DNA of 64,000 nucleotides from Planctomycetota bacterium (GCA_029260755.1 JAJDCQ010000091.1:99498-163497); one strand, 5' to 3'. Shown: positions 36,218-45,663, counted from the stretch's first letter. Notes: generated by a model not told the origin, from the sequence alone. Translations and numbers: made by a program.

Positions 36218-38158
36218 CTACGAAGTCGCCGGGCTCGAAGAAAGCGCATCGCGGGACGACTGTCGCTGCAGCCAGGCCTGGAAGACGAGGACGCACCAGA
36301 GATCGTGGTGCGCGTCGCGGCGTCCGGAGAGATGGGCCTCGAGCAGCCGGCCGATCGGCTCCGGCGCGAGGAATCCCTCCCGGCGGAGACGGTCCGGCGC
36401 GAGCAGCTCGCAGGCCCAGTCGCGGAGCGAGCCCCGGAGCCAGCTCCCGAGCGGGACGCCGAAGCCCATCTTCGGGCGCTCGACGAGCGACGCCGGGACG
36501 TGGCGGTGGAGCACCCGGCGGAGGATCCACTTGCCGGTCGCGCCGCGCAGGCGCATCCCGATCGGGAGGCGCCACGCCATCTCGACGACGCGGTGGTCGA
36601 GGAGCGGCACGCGCCCCTCGAGCCCGACGGCCATGGTCGCGCGATCGGTCTTCACGAGGAGGTCGTCGGGGAGGTAGGCGACCGTGTCGAGCCACGACAG
36701 GAGCTGCTCGTGGCGAGCGCGGGCGGGCGGCGCGAGCCGACCGGTGTAGGCGGTCGGCGGCTCCGTCGCGCCGAGGACGATCGCGCCCGGGTCGGGCCAG
36801 TGCGACATCAGACGGTGGTAGAGGGCGAGCGGGCTCGCCGCGGTGAGGAGCTCGGCGACGCGGCGGACGTTGCGGAGCGAGCGGCCGCGGTCGGGGACGG
36901 TGGCGCGGAGAAGACCCCGGACGAGGCGGCGCAGCGGCGCGGGCCAGCCGCGGATCACGCTCCAGATGACCCGGCTCCAGACGTAGCGACGGTACCCGCC
37001 GAAGAGCTCGTCGCCGCCGTCGCCGGCGAGCGCGACGGTCACGCGGCGGCGGGCGAGCTCGGAGACCAGCAGCGTCGGGATCTGGCTGCTGTCGGCGAAC
37101 GGCTCGTCCCAGACCGACGCGATGCGCGGGACGACCGCGAGCGCCTGCTCGGGGGTGACCTCGAGCTCGGTGTGGTCGGTGCCGAGGTGGCGGGCGACGG
37201 CGCGGGCGTGGGGCGCCTCGTCGAAGGCGCGGTCGGGGAAGCCGATCGTGAACGTCTTCGGCGGCGGGTTCGTCTCGGCGCCCATGAGCGCCACGACGAG
37301 GGAGCTGTCGATCCCACCCGAGAGGAACGCGCCGAGGGGGACGTCGGCCATGGTCCGGATGCGGACGGCGTCGGCCAGGAGCGCCTCGAGGGCGTCGGCG
37401 GCCTCGCGCGGGCGGCCGAGGAAGGGGTCGGCCTCGGCCCGCGCGAGGGCGTCGGCGGCGGACCACCAGGCCCGCGGTGCGCTGGTGTCGGGCGCCCCGT
37501 CGGCCGGCCGGAACGACAGGATCGATCCTGGCGGCAGCTTCCGGACGCCCTCGTAGATCGCGTAGGGCGCCGGGACGTGGTTGTGGCGCAGGAGGAGGGC
37601 GAGGGCGTCCCGGTCGATCCGGCCGACGAAGTCGGGGTGGGCGCGGAGGGCGTCCAGCTCGCTGCCGAAGAGGACCGATCGCCCGGCGACGCCCCAGTAG
37701 AGCGGCTTGATCCCGATCCGATCGCGGACGAGGTGGAGCGTGCCGCTCGGACGCTCCCAGAGGGCGAACGCGAACATCCCGTTGGAGCGATCGAGGGTGC
37801 GCTCGAGCCCCCAGGCGTCGATGGCCTCCACGAGGGTCTCGGTGTCGGACCGCCCGCGGAAACGAGCGCCCGAGGCGGCGAGCTCGGCGCGCATCTCCGC
37901 GTGGTTGTAGAGCTCGCCGTTGTAGCTGATCACGAGCCGCCCGCTCGCGCTCGTCATCGGCTGGCTGCCCTCCGCGGTCAGGTCGACGATCGAGAGGCGC
38001 CGGTGGCCGAGGGCGATCCCCGCCCGCGGATCGACCCAGCTCCCGCCCGCGTCGGGTCCGCGATGATGGAGCGTCTCCCGCATCGCGTCGACGCGCGCGC
38101 GCAGCTCGTCCTCGCCGAGCGAGCGGTCGAGGTCGCAGAAGCCGGTGATCCCGCACAT
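36218..38158 (-). CDS. glutamine-hydrolysing asparagine synthase-like amidotransferase
   Basis: A 646-residue protein beginning MCGITGFCDLDRSLG, whose Cys2 becomes the class II glutaminase nucleophile. The N-terminal domain has GHRRLSIVDLTAEGSQPM and VISYNGELYNH. The synthetase half has the ATP-pyrophosphatase loop LSGGIDSSLVVALMG and GDGGDELFGGYRRYVW. Enzymes of this AsnB-like type in polysaccharide clusters often amidate sugar acids rather than make asparagine. Its neighbours, a glycosyltransferase and a uronate-type epimerase, support that reading (inference). Confidence 0.92.
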   Translation of the reverse strand: MCGITGFCDLDRSLGEDELRARVDAMRETLHHRGPDAGGSWVDPRAGIALGHRRLSIVDLTAEGSQPMTSASGRLVISYNGELYNHAEMRAELAASGARFRGRSDTETLVEAIDAWGLERTLDRSNGMFAFALWERPSGTLHLVRDRIGIKPLYWGVAGRSVLFGSELDALRAHPDFVGRIDRDALALLLRHNHVPAPYAIYEGVRKLPPGSILSFRPADGAPDTSAPRAWWSAADALARAEADPFLGRPREAADALEALLADAVRIRTMADVPLGAFLSGGIDSSLVVALMGAETNPPPKTFTIGFPDRAFDEAPHARAVARHLGTDHTELEVTPEQALAVVPRIASVWDEPFADSSQIPTLLVSELARRRVTVALAGDGGDELFGGYRRYVWSRVIWSVIRGWPAPLRRLVRGLLRATVPDRGRSLRNVRRVAELLTAASPLALYHRLMSHWPDPGAIVLGATEPPTAYTGRLAPPARARHEQLLSWLDTVAYLPDDLLVKTDRATMAVGLEGRVPLLDHRVVEMAWRLPIGMRLRGATGKWILRRVLHRHVPASLVERPKMGFGVPLGSWLRGSLRDWACELLAPDRLRREGFLAPEPIGRLLEAHLSGRRDAHHDLWCVLVFQAWLQRQSSRDALSSSPATS

Positions 38159-38190
38159 GGGCGCAGTCTACGCTCGGCTCGCGGCGGCGG

Positions 38191-39261
38191 TCACGTCGCG
38201 GCCTCGGCCAGGGCGGCCTCCCAGCGGTCCGTCACCGCCTCGACCGAGAACCGCTCGGCCACGGCCGGGGCCGCGGCGGCGAGGTGCGCGCGGAGCTCGG
38301 GGCTCGTCATCGCGCGGGCGAGCGCGCCCGCGAGCGCCTCGACGGCGCCGTCGGGGACGAGGATCCCGTCCTCTCCGTCGCGGATGATCTCGTCGGGGCC
38401 GCTCGGGCACGCGAAGCTCACGCACGGGAGGCCGCGGGCCATCGCCTCGACGAGGACGTTCGGGAAGCCCTCCCAGCGGCTCGAGAGGACGAACAGGCTG
38501 GCGCGGCGATAGACGTCATCGATCTCGGTCGTGCGGCCGGGGAGGGCGACCCGATCCGCCACGCCGAGCTCGCCCGCGAGGGCGGTGAGCTCGGCGCGCC
38601 GGGGGCCCTCGCCGTGAAGCTCGAGGCGCCACGGGGCGAGCTCGGGAGGGAGGCTCGCGAACGCGCGGAGGAGCAGGTCGAAGCCCTTCTGCTCGTGGAG
38701 GCGGCCGACGCCGAGGAGGAGCGGTGGGTCGTCCGGGCCGGCCGCGCCGGGGGCGTCGGGCGCGACGGGCACCGGGTTCGGGATCGTCCGGAGGCGCGCG
38801 GCGAGCCCGGCGAAGCTCCGCGCCGCCGCGTCGGTCTGCACGACGAGGGTCGCCGCGCGGGGGTAGAGCGTGCGTCGCAGCATCCGGAGGGGCGCGGCAG
38901 TCGGATAGAGTCGGTCGACGCGCTCGGAGACGATCACGGGCACCCCGAGACCCGCTACCGCGAGGAGGGTGACGAGGTTCATCTTCAGGATGAAGCTGAC
39001 GGCCACGTCCGGTTGTTCACGCCGAAGCCAGCGCCGGAGACGCGACGGACCGCGGAGGAGCGGCGGCCGCCGGCCCGGCTCGAGGACGCCGAGGCCGACG
39101 CGGCGCACGGGCGCGGCGACATCGTAGAAGTCGGTGTCGGCGTCGGCGAGGGTGACGAGGCTCACCTCGTGGCCGCGCGCGGCCAGGGCGGGCGCGAGGA
39201 GGGCGAGGACGCGTTCGGCGCCGCCGGCCTCGAGCGAGGGAACGATCAGCGCGACGCGCAT
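38191..39261 (-). CDS. GT4-family glycosyltransferase
   Basis: A 356-residue protein. The ATG at 39261 is chosen because GAGGAG precedes it by about 10 bases and MRVALIVPSLEAGGAERVLA is a typical GT4 N-terminus; 20 extra in-frame residues upstream are not family-like. The C-terminal donor-binding domain contains LLLGVGRLHEQKGFDLLLRA, SSRWEGFPNVLVEAMARGLP and the conserved acid in CPSGPDEIIRDGEDG. It transfers a sugar from a nucleotide donor to an unknown acceptor. It sits between the HtrA-like protease and the asparagine synthase in one minus-strand operon. Confidence 0.88.
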   Translation of the reverse strand: MRVALIVPSLEAGGAERVLALLAPALAARGHEVSLVTLADADTDFYDVAAPVRRVGLGVLEPGRRPPLLRGPSRLRRWLRREQPDVAVSFILKMNLVTLLAVAGLGVPVIVSERVDRLYPTAAPLRMLRRTLYPRAATLVVQTDAAARSFAGLAARLRTIPNPVPVAPDAPGAAGPDDPPLLLGVGRLHEQKGFDLLLRAFASLPPELAPWRLELHGEGPRRAELTALAGELGVADRVALPGRTTEIDDVYRRASLFVLSSRWEGFPNVLVEAMARGLPCVSFACPSGPDEIIRDGEDGILVPDGAVEALAGALARAMTSPELRAHLAAAAPAVAERFSVEAVTDRWEAALAEAAT

Positions 39262-39289
39262 CGACGACGCTCCTCGGCGTCGGGGGCGC

Positions 39290-40342
39290 TCACTCCTGGT
39301 GGGGCTCGTCGGACGCGCCATCGAGCTGCTCGCCGAAGCGCTCGAGCGCGACGGCGGCGGGGATCGCGTAGCCCTCGCTCTGCTTCCCGATCCCGCCGCG
39401 GGCGACGACGATCCCGACGACGCGGCCCTCGCCGTCGACGACCGGGCCGCCCGAGTTGCCGGGGTTCAGGGCCGCGTCGACCTGGACGAAGCGCATGTGC
39501 GGGTGACCGAGGTCGACCTCGACGGCGCTCACGATCCCGAGGGTGGCGGTCGGCACCGGCGCGCGGGCCGCGTCGGGGTCGCCCGGGCCGCCGTAGAAAG
39601 CCGGCGGCAGGCGGTCGCGGCCGGGGTAGCCGATCGCAAGGGCGACCGCCCCGGGTCGCGGCCCGTCGGGCGCGAGGGCCAGGAACGGGAACGGCGGACG
39701 GACCGGGAGGACGCGCGCGGGCGGGTCCTCTGGCGCGGCGGCCGTCTCCTCCTCGGCGGTCGGCGGGACGATCTTGAGCAGGGCGAGGTCGACCCGCGGA
39801 TCGAACGCGATGAGCTCGACCTCGAAGACGGCCCCGTCGTGGCGCTCGACCCAGAGCTCGGCGGCGCGGTCGACGACGTGGGCGTTGGTGAGGACGTGCC
39901 CGTCCTGACTGACGACGATGCCGGTGCCGTTGCGGCTCTCGAGGTCGACCGGGCCGACGAAGAGATACCCGACGAAGGCGAGCCAGTCATCGGCGATCCC
40001 GGCGATGGGGAACGGCGAGATCGCCTTCGACAGGGTGGCCCAGAACCCGGCGAGCCAGATGCCGAACGGCTTGAAGACGCCGCCCTCGGCCCGGACGCGG
40101 ACGATCCCGCGGCTGGTCGCCGCGATCACCTCGGCGACCTCGGCGAAGTCGGCGTCGGCGGCGGTCCTCGGCGCCGCGTCGGCTCGGATCGGCGGGCGGT
40201 AACGCGGACCGCTCTCGCAGCCGGAGCCGACGGTGAGGATGACAAGCGCGGCGAGGCTGGCGGCGAACGGGGCGCCGCGTCGGCGAGGCGGGCTCAGTAG
40301 GGATTCCGGATCAGCACGAGCTCCTGCCCGCCGGGGGCGCAC
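39290..40342 (-). CDS. HtrA-like trypsin-fold serine protease, possibly a lipoprotein
   Basis: About 350 residues from the GTG at 40342; a CTG at 40297 overlapping the upstream TGA would give a shorter, more typical signal peptide. A hydrophobic segment (FAASLAALVILTVGSGC) ends in a Cys with a poor lipobox. The triad is intact: His in LTNAHVV, Asp in PRVDLALLKI, Ser in NPGNSGGPV. There is no PDZ domain, unlike the cluster at 82-8185. It lies in the operon with the glycosyltransferase, where it could process an exported product (inference). Confidence 0.82.
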   Translation of the reverse strand: MRPRRAGARADPESLLSPPRRRGAPFAASLAALVILTVGSGCESGPRYRPPIRADAAPRTAADADFAEVAEVIAATSRGIVRVRAEGGVFKPFGIWLAGFWATLSKAISPFPIAGIADDWLAFVGYLFVGPVDLESRNGTGIVVSQDGHVLTNAHVVDRAAELWVERHDGAVFEVELIAFDPRVDLALLKIVPPTAEEETAAAPEDPPARVLPVRPPFPFLALAPDGPRPGAVALAIGYPGRDRLPPAFYGGPGDPDAARAPVPTATLGIVSAVEVDLGHPHMRFVQVDAALNPGNSGGPVVDGEGRVVGIVVARGGIGKQSEGYAIPAAVALERFGEQLDGASDEPHQE

Positions 40343-40929
40343 AGGACGCGCACATCGTGGAAGTTGTAGATCCGGCTGTGGGCCATGAGGACGCGGCTGC
40401 CGTTGAGGCTGTCGAAGGGCACCTCCTCCTGGCGAACCGTGTAACCCAGCGCCTTGAGGTAGTTACCCACGAGGGCGACCTCGCGCTCGGGGAACAGCGC
40501 CGTCCGGAGCGCCTCGATGTTGCGCTCGCGAATGCACTCGGCCTTGGTGCAGAAGCCGTAGGGACAGTCGGGGTCGGCGTCGGCGTTGGGGTCGACCGGG
40601 ACGTCGTCGAGGTCGGCGTCGTCGCCGCGGCTCCGTCGCTCCTCCTCGGCCTCGCTCGGGCAGAGCGGCGCCGTGGCGCATCGCGCCTGGAGCGGCTGGT
40701 CGACGACCTTGCTCACCTCGAACGCGACCTCCTCCCGCTGGGGCGTCGCCCACAGGAGGAAGAGCTGCGTCTGGAGCTGGATGATCGTGGCGCCGGGTCC
40801 GGCGGTGGGAGCGCCGCCGCCAGGGGTCTTGTCGCCGGGGTCCTTCGAGGTGGACGGGCGAATCGGCACGGCGGCGACCTTGGACGATCGGCGCCCGCGG
40901 TCGCGCGAAGGGCGGGCCCCTGGTGCCAT
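40294..40929 (-). CDS. hypothetical Cys-containing protein
   Basis: A 211-residue protein from the ATG at 40929, of no family I recognise. The N-terminus is basic and disordered (RPSRDRGRRSSKVAAVPIRP). The centre is beta/alpha with ATIIQLQTQLFLLWATPQRE. Cysteine pairs (RCATAPLC and CPYGFCTKAEC) could bind a metal or form disulfides, although there is no clear signal peptide. An acidic stretch (RGDDADLDDVPVDPNADADP) separates them. The C-terminus has DVRVLCAPGGQELVLIRNPY. It is the first gene of the operon driven by the promoter at 41024-41053. Confidence 0.65.
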   Translation of the reverse strand: MAPGARPSRDRGRRSSKVAAVPIRPSTSKDPGDKTPGGGAPTAGPGATIIQLQTQLFLLWATPQREEVAFEVSKVVDQPLQARCATAPLCPSEAEEERRSRGDDADLDDVPVDPNADADPDCPYGFCTKAECIRERNIEALRTALFPEREVALVGNYLKALGYTVRQEEVPFDSLNGSRVLMAHSRIYNFHDVRVLCAPGGQELVLIRNPY

Positions 40930-41014
40930 GCGAAGCCTCGTGCCTGCGCCGTCGTCGTCGGCCCGACCGCGAGACCCCCCCTTGGGTCCCGACGGCGCGT
41001 TGTGACCGCCTGGA

Positions 41015-41039
41015 AGCGCGTGCATTATAGGCACGCGCT
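41015..41039. promoter_or_regulatory. palindrome straddling a TATAAT box
   Basis: Perfect 9-bp arms (AGCGCGTGC 41015-41023 and GCACGCGCT 41031-41039) enclose ATTATAG. The -10 element of the minus-strand promoter is the loop itself, so a dimeric repressor bound here would block that promoter. The divergent plus-strand gene (41134) shares the region. Confidence 0.5.
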
Positions 41040-41053
41040 AAGTTGCTTTGCAA
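41024..41053 (-). promoter_or_regulatory. sigma70-type promoter of the glycan/protease operon
   Basis: Minus-strand TTGCAA (41053-41048) and a perfect TATAAT (41029-41024) are 18 bp apart. The start codon is at 40929, a leader of about 88 nt. The -35 lies in a short TTGC-TTT-GCAA inverted repeat. Confidence 0.6.
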
Positions 41054-41133
41054 CGGTGGTCTCGGACCGAGCGGCGCGTCGGATCGACGTAACACGACGG
41101 GAGATCTGGGCCCACGGGGAGTCCAATCCCACG

Positions 41134-42642
41134 ATGCCGACCAACGATCCGCGCGCTCCTCTGATCGCCCCGACCGGGCTCGACGCGCCGGCGGCGTCGC
41201 GTTTCATCCCGGTCGCGCTCCACGACCTCGTCGACGCCCTCGCCCTCGAGGACCACCCCGACGCGCGCCGGCGCGAGCGCTTCCTCGTCCTGGCGACCCT
41301 CTTCGCGAACCTCGTCCACTACGGCTGCGCGCGTCACGAGGAGGAGGTCAAGCAGCTCTACGCGCCGTTCAACCCCGACCGCGACACGGTCATCGCGCGG
41401 GAGTGGTCGGCCGAGGAGCGGCGCGACGGCGAGGAGCGCCTCCTCGCGCGGATCCGGGATCTCTTCCGGCTGGCGAACTACGAGGAGATCGAGCGCGACG
41501 CGTTCCTCTCCGCGGTCGTCGAGGGCGCGCCTCGCCACCTCGAGATCGACCCGCAGGTCGACCGGCTCGACCGGATCATCCTCTTCCGCCGCGGCGAGGG
41601 GCGCCGCCGGGTCTCCGAGCGGAAGATCTCGCGCCTCTTCCGTCTCGAGGAGAGCGAGGTCGCGACGTTTCAGCGGATCGCGGTCGTCGTGAAGATGCGC
41701 GGCTCGCAGCAGGTTCACCTCAAGCTCTTCAAGGACGTCGCCCAGAGCGACCTCGACATGGTGATCCCGACCGCGCAGGTGCGGATGCGGCTGATCGACC
41801 GGTTCAAGCTCGGCGGCTCGGGCGGGACCGCGGTGATCGGCTTCTTCAACACGGCGTGGAAGCTGCTCGTGGCGATGCCGTTCAAGGCGTTCCTCTGGCC
41901 GCTCGCCCTCGTGATCCTCGGGATCGTCTACGGCGGAAAGACCTTCCTCGACTACCGCAAGATTCGCGACAGCTACCTCACGACGATGGCGCGAAACCTC
42001 TACTTCCTGAACGTCGCGAACAACATGAGCGTGGTCAGCCGCCTCGCCGACAAGATCGGCGAGGAGGAGACCAAGGAGGTGCTCCTCGCCTACCACGTCC
42101 TCCACCGCGCGCCGCGTCCGCTCCGGCGGGCGGAGCTCCGCATCGAGGTCGAGCGTTACCTCGCCGCGCGCTTCTCGGTGGCCGTCGCGTTCGACGTCGA
42201 CGACGCCCTCACCCGCCTCGAGGCGCGGGGCCTCCTCGTTCGTGGTCCGACGGGAGGCTACGGGGAGGGCGCGGACGCGTTCGCGCGCAGCGTCGCGGCG
42301 GGGGGCGACCCCGCGACGGGGGACGCCGGCGAGGAGCGCGGGGCGGCCGAGACGGGCTACGCCGTCGCCCCGATCGAGGAGGCGATCCAGCGCCTCGACG
42401 CGATCTGGGACGGCATCTATCCCGCGAGCGGCGGGGAGGAGCGCGGACGGTTCGTCTGGGTCGGGACGGGCCGACGCGTGGCGCCCCCCGCGGAGGTTCG
42501 CGCCCCGACGGCCACGAGCGGCGAGGACAGCTTCCTCAGGATCCCGGGGGAGGCGCGCTCCGCTTCGGCTCGCGAAGGCGCTGGCTCTTCCGCAGCTTCC
42601 GCTCCGACCGGAGACGCTCCACCTCGCCCACGATCTGGATGA
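41134..42642 (+). CDS. DUF3754-like membrane protein
   Basis: A 502-residue protein resembling the DUF3754/TMEM143 group of unknown function; the match rests on the LKLFKDVAQSDLDMVIPTAQ and RMRLIDRFKLGGSGG region and on KQLYAPFNPDRDTV, recalled rather than searched. Two adjacent hydrophobic segments (GTAVIGFFNTAWKLLVAMPF and FLWPLALVILGIVYGG) form the membrane part near the centre. The N-terminal half is helical and charged, and the C-terminus after KTFLDYRKIRDSYLTTMARN has a winged-helix-like stretch. Its last 107 bases overlap the end of the minus-strand kinase gene. Confidence 0.65.
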   Translation: MPTNDPRAPLIAPTGLDAPAASRFIPVALHDLVDALALEDHPDARRRERFLVLATLFANLVHYGCARHEEEVKQLYAPFNPDRDTVIAREWSAEERRDGEERLLARIRDLFRLANYEEIERDAFLSAVVEGAPRHLEIDPQVDRLDRIILFRRGEGRRRVSERKISRLFRLEESEVATFQRIAVVVKMRGSQQVHLKLFKDVAQSDLDMVIPTAQVRMRLIDRFKLGGSGGTAVIGFFNTAWKLLVAMPFKAFLWPLALVILGIVYGGKTFLDYRKIRDSYLTTMARNLYFLNVANNMSVVSRLADKIGEEETKEVLLAYHVLHRAPRPLRRAELRIEVERYLAARFSVAVAFDVDDALTRLEARGLLVRGPTGGYGEGADAFARSVAAGGDPATGDAGEERGAAETGYAVAPIEEAIQRLDAIWDGIYPASGGEERGRFVWVGTGRRVAPPAEVRAPTATSGEDSFLRIPGEARSASAREGAGSSAASAPTGDAPPRPRSG

Positions 42643-45484
42643 GGCCGAAGCGTCGGGCGCCCTGCGGGCCCGCCGGCACGCCGCTCCGGAACCGGTAGGC
42701 CCCGTCGCGGGCGCCGACCGCCCAGAGGGCTGCCTGGTGGGCGTCGAGGTTGAGCGGGGTGACGTGCACCAGCTCGCCCTCGGCGATGTAGAGGTGGATC
42801 TTGCGACCGGCCGAGACGACGGCGAGGACGCCGCTCTTGCGCTGGATCCCGAGCAGCCCGACGAAGTCGAGCAGCTCGCGGCCCTGGATCCGTCCGGCGT
42901 GATCGCTCGCCCGGATCGTGATCGTCCGGCACGGATCGGTGGCGAGGGTGGAGACGCCGCTCGCGCCGTGATCGCTCTCGGCGAGGTCGACCATGTCGAC
43001 CTCGACCCGCTCCTGGAGCGCGCTCGCCAGATGCTCGAGCGGCGCGAGGATCTGGCTGAAGTCCTCGGGGCGCGCGGTCGGGTCGGGCGAGAGGGCGCTC
43101 ATGACGAGGGAGCGGAGCGGCGGCGGCGCGTCGACGTCCTCGCGCTCGTGGAGCGGCCTGGTCGGGTCGATCCGGAGGCCGCTCGATGAGCTGTCTGTCT
43201 CGCGCCGGGCGACCTTCAACCGCAGCGGCGCCTCGCCGGTCAGGACGTGGAACATGGTCGCGCCGAACGCGTAGACGTCCGCGGCCACGCCGGTCGCCGC
43301 GGCGCCCTGGATCTGCTCGGGGGCGACGTAGCAACCGTGGCCATCGCCGAGGCTCGACTCCTGCTGCGCCGAGGACGACCCGGCCCGCGCGGCCGTGGCG
43401 AGGCCGACGCCGAGCACCTTCACCTCCCCGTTCACGCCGAGCATCACCTGGTCCGGGTCGAGGTGGCCGTGGCCGATCCGCTGATCGGCGGCGAACGAGA
43501 GGGCCCGCGCGAGGCCGAGGCCGATCGCGACCGACTGCGCGCTCGAGAAGACGCCGCCGCGGCTCGTCCGCGCCTTGACCGTCTCGCCCTCGATGAACTC
43601 GTGGACGACGAGGAGGAGATCGTCCTTGTGGCGCACGTCGATGAGCCGCGCGATGTTGGGGTGGCGGAGGTCGATCACCTTCTTCGCCGCCTCGAGCGGG
43701 GCGAGGGCGAGCGCCCCGCTGATCCCCGGGAGCACCCGGATCGCGAGGAGACGCTCGGCCTTGGCGCCGACCTCCTGGGCCGGGCCCGGGCCGAACTTCT
43801 TCGCCTTGAAGACGGGCGTCTTTCCGCCGAGATCGAGCCGCTCGAGCACCTCGTAGCCCGCCTCGAGGAGGGCGTCGAGGAGGCGCCGCTCGAGGGCGAA
43901 CTCGACCTCGCGGTCCGGCTCGGCGCAGGCGGGACAGACGAAGCCGCGGTCGAGCGAGATCACCTCGCCGTCGAGGAACATCGCGAGCGACATGAGGCGC
44001 CCGCAGCCGCCGCAGCGGAGCTCGATCGCCGACGCGCTCGGCCCCTCGACGTCGGAGGCGGCGGCCACCTCGCGGAGCTCGATCCCGAGCTGGCTGCGGC
44101 CGAGGCGGAGCTCGTCGCCGTGGCGCAGGAGCGCCTTCATGATCGGCTTCTCGTTCACGCACGTCCGGTTTGCGCTGCCGAGGTCGGTCACGACGAGGCC
44201 GCGGTCGGTCAGCTCGACGCGGCAGTGGCGGCGGCTCACCCAGCCGAGCGGGATGCAGACCTCGGCGTCGGGGCTGCGTCCGATCGTGAAGTGGTCGCCG
44301 ACCTTCATCGGCCGGACGACGTCGGCCTTGCCGCCGCGTAGCCGCATCGAGAGCTCGATCCCGCCGGCGAACGCCTCGGGCTCGACGATCTGGAGGCCGG
44401 CGTCGGTCGACTGGGTCGGCGTCTCGGTCCAGGGCAGCTCGCTCGGAAGGGGCGGCCCGGCGAGGAGCGTCTTGCCGCGGGTCGGGGCGTCGGAGATCAC
44501 CGGGAGCTTCCCGACGGGCCGGTCGGGCGAGGTGGCGGCGCTCGAGAGCGGAGCGCAGCCGCTCGGCGAGGTCGGCGGGGCGACGCCGGCGAACTCGGCG
44601 AGGATCTGTCGCGTCTTGCGGGGGTCGGCGAGCCCGGCGCGTTCGAGGATGGGCCCGATCTTGTCGCCCACCTCGTCGGGCGAGATCGGACGCTTCTCGG
44701 GGTCCTTCTGGAGGAGCGAGGCGACGAGGTCGACGAGCTCGGGGTCGAGGTCGGGGTGGCGCTCGGAGAGGCGCGGCGCCTCGGCGTCGAGGATCCCGTT
44801 CAGGACGTCGCGGAGCTCGCGCGCATCGAAGAGGGGTCGCCCGTTCAGGATCCACCAGATCGTCGCGCCGAGCGAGTAGAGATCGGCCCGATGGTCGGCG
44901 CCATGGCCGCCCATGACCTGCTCGGGCGGCATCGTCCCGAGCGTCCCGAGCGGCACGCCGCTCTCGGTGATCCGCGCGCTGACGACGTAGGGGTCACGGG
45001 AGAGGCCGAAGTCGCAGAGCTTGGCGACGCCGCCGCGGCTCACGATCACGTTCGCCGGCTTGATGTCGCGATGGACGATCTGGCGCTTCCGGAGGTAGGT
45101 GAGCGCCTCGGCGAGCTGCGCGAGGATGATCGTCGCCGCGGGCACGGGCACCGGCCCGGCGCGGTCGAGGATGTCGGCGAGGCTCGGGCCGGCGACGTGC
45201 TCCATCGCGAGGAAGGCGACGTCGCCGCTGAAGTCGGCGTCGTAGCCGCGGACGAGATGGGGGTGATCGAGGGAGAGGGTGAGGAGCGACTCGCGCCGGA
45301 ACCGCGTGCGGACGACCTGCGCCCGCTCGGGGATGATGTCGGCGAACGAGACGACCTTCAGGGCGCACGGCCGGTCGGTCGGGAGGTGGCGGGCAAAGAA
45401 CACCTTACCGACGGCACCGCCCCCGAGGACGTTGCCGAGCTCGTAACCTTCGATCTGGAGGGCCGTCGACGCCGCGCCGAACAA
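42536..45484 (-). CDS. kinase-FHA-zinc ribbon-pseudokinase-PATAN (DUF4388-like) protein
   Basis: A 982-residue cytoplasmic protein from a TTG start preceded by AGGGGA. The order is: active Ser/Thr kinase (about 13-285; Lys43, catalytic Asp140 in VHRDIKPANV, DFG 158-160); FHA domain (about 385-470; FTIGRSPDAEV, VSRRHCRV, GSANRTCVNE); zinc ribbon (491-520; CGGCG, CPAC); a second kinase-like domain (about 545-840) with catalytic motifs lost (GHGHLDPDQV instead of HRD, VLGVGLA instead of DFG); and a C-terminal DUF4388/PATAN-like domain (GRELLDFVGLLGIQRKSGVL, LYIAEGELVHV). FHA domains bind phosphothreonine, so autophosphorylation could drive assembly (inference). No membrane helix is visible. Confidence 0.85.
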   Translation of the reverse strand: MFGAASTALQIEGYELGNVLGGGAVGKVFFARHLPTDRPCALKVVSFADIIPERAQVVRTRFRRESLLTLSLDHPHLVRGYDADFSGDVAFLAMEHVAGPSLADILDRAGPVPVPAATIILAQLAEALTYLRKRQIVHRDIKPANVIVSRGGVAKLCDFGLSRDPYVVSARITESGVPLGTLGTMPPEQVMGGHGADHRADLYSLGATIWWILNGRPLFDARELRDVLNGILDAEAPRLSERHPDLDPELVDLVASLLQKDPEKRPISPDEVGDKIGPILERAGLADPRKTRQILAEFAGVAPPTSPSGCAPLSSAATSPDRPVGKLPVISDAPTRGKTLLAGPPLPSELPWTETPTQSTDAGLQIVEPEAFAGGIELSMRLRGGKADVVRPMKVGDHFTIGRSPDAEVCIPLGWVSRRHCRVELTDRGLVVTDLGSANRTCVNEKPIMKALLRHGDELRLGRSQLGIELREVAAASDVEGPSASAIELRCGGCGRLMSLAMFLDGEVISLDRGFVCPACAEPDREVEFALERRLLDALLEAGYEVLERLDLGGKTPVFKAKKFGPGPAQEVGAKAERLLAIRVLPGISGALALAPLEAAKKVIDLRHPNIARLIDVRHKDDLLLVVHEFIEGETVKARTSRGGVFSSAQSVAIGLGLARALSFAADQRIGHGHLDPDQVMLGVNGEVKVLGVGLATAARAGSSSAQQESSLGDGHGCYVAPEQIQGAAATGVAADVYAFGATMFHVLTGEAPLRLKVARRETDSSSSGLRIDPTRPLHEREDVDAPPPLRSLVMSALSPDPTARPEDFSQILAPLEHLASALQERVEVDMVDLAESDHGASGVSTLATDPCRTITIRASDHAGRIQGRELLDFVGLLGIQRKSGVLAVVSAGRKIHLYIAEGELVHVTPLNLDAHQAALWAVGARDGAYRFRSGVPAGPQGARRFGLIQIVGEVERLRSERKLRKSQRLREPKRSAPPPGS

Positions 45485-45581
45485 GAGCGTTCCCCTGGCT
45501 GGGCTCGGAGGGCATTCTCGCGGTCCCGGGGCGGCCGTTCAAGCGGGCGAGGGGGGTCGGCCCGCGCGCGAGCCTCGCCCG

Positions 45582-45610
45582 AGGACAACCCCGGGCGGTC
45601 GGGGTAACAT
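45582..45610 (+). promoter_or_regulatory. possible promoter of pepN
   Basis: AGGACA (45582-45587) and TAACAT (45605-45610) are 17 bp apart, matching the housekeeping consensus at four bases each. Transcription would begin about 47 nt before the ATG at 45664. Confidence 0.3.
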
Positions 45611-45663
45611 GCCGCGCTCGCTCAACCTGTCGTCACCGAGAGACCATCTGGGAGCCCATCGCC

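Noticed and set aside
35246..38512. 1088-residue plus-strand open frame
   Set aside because: Antisense to the epimerase and asparagine synthase, which carry complete catalytic motifs.
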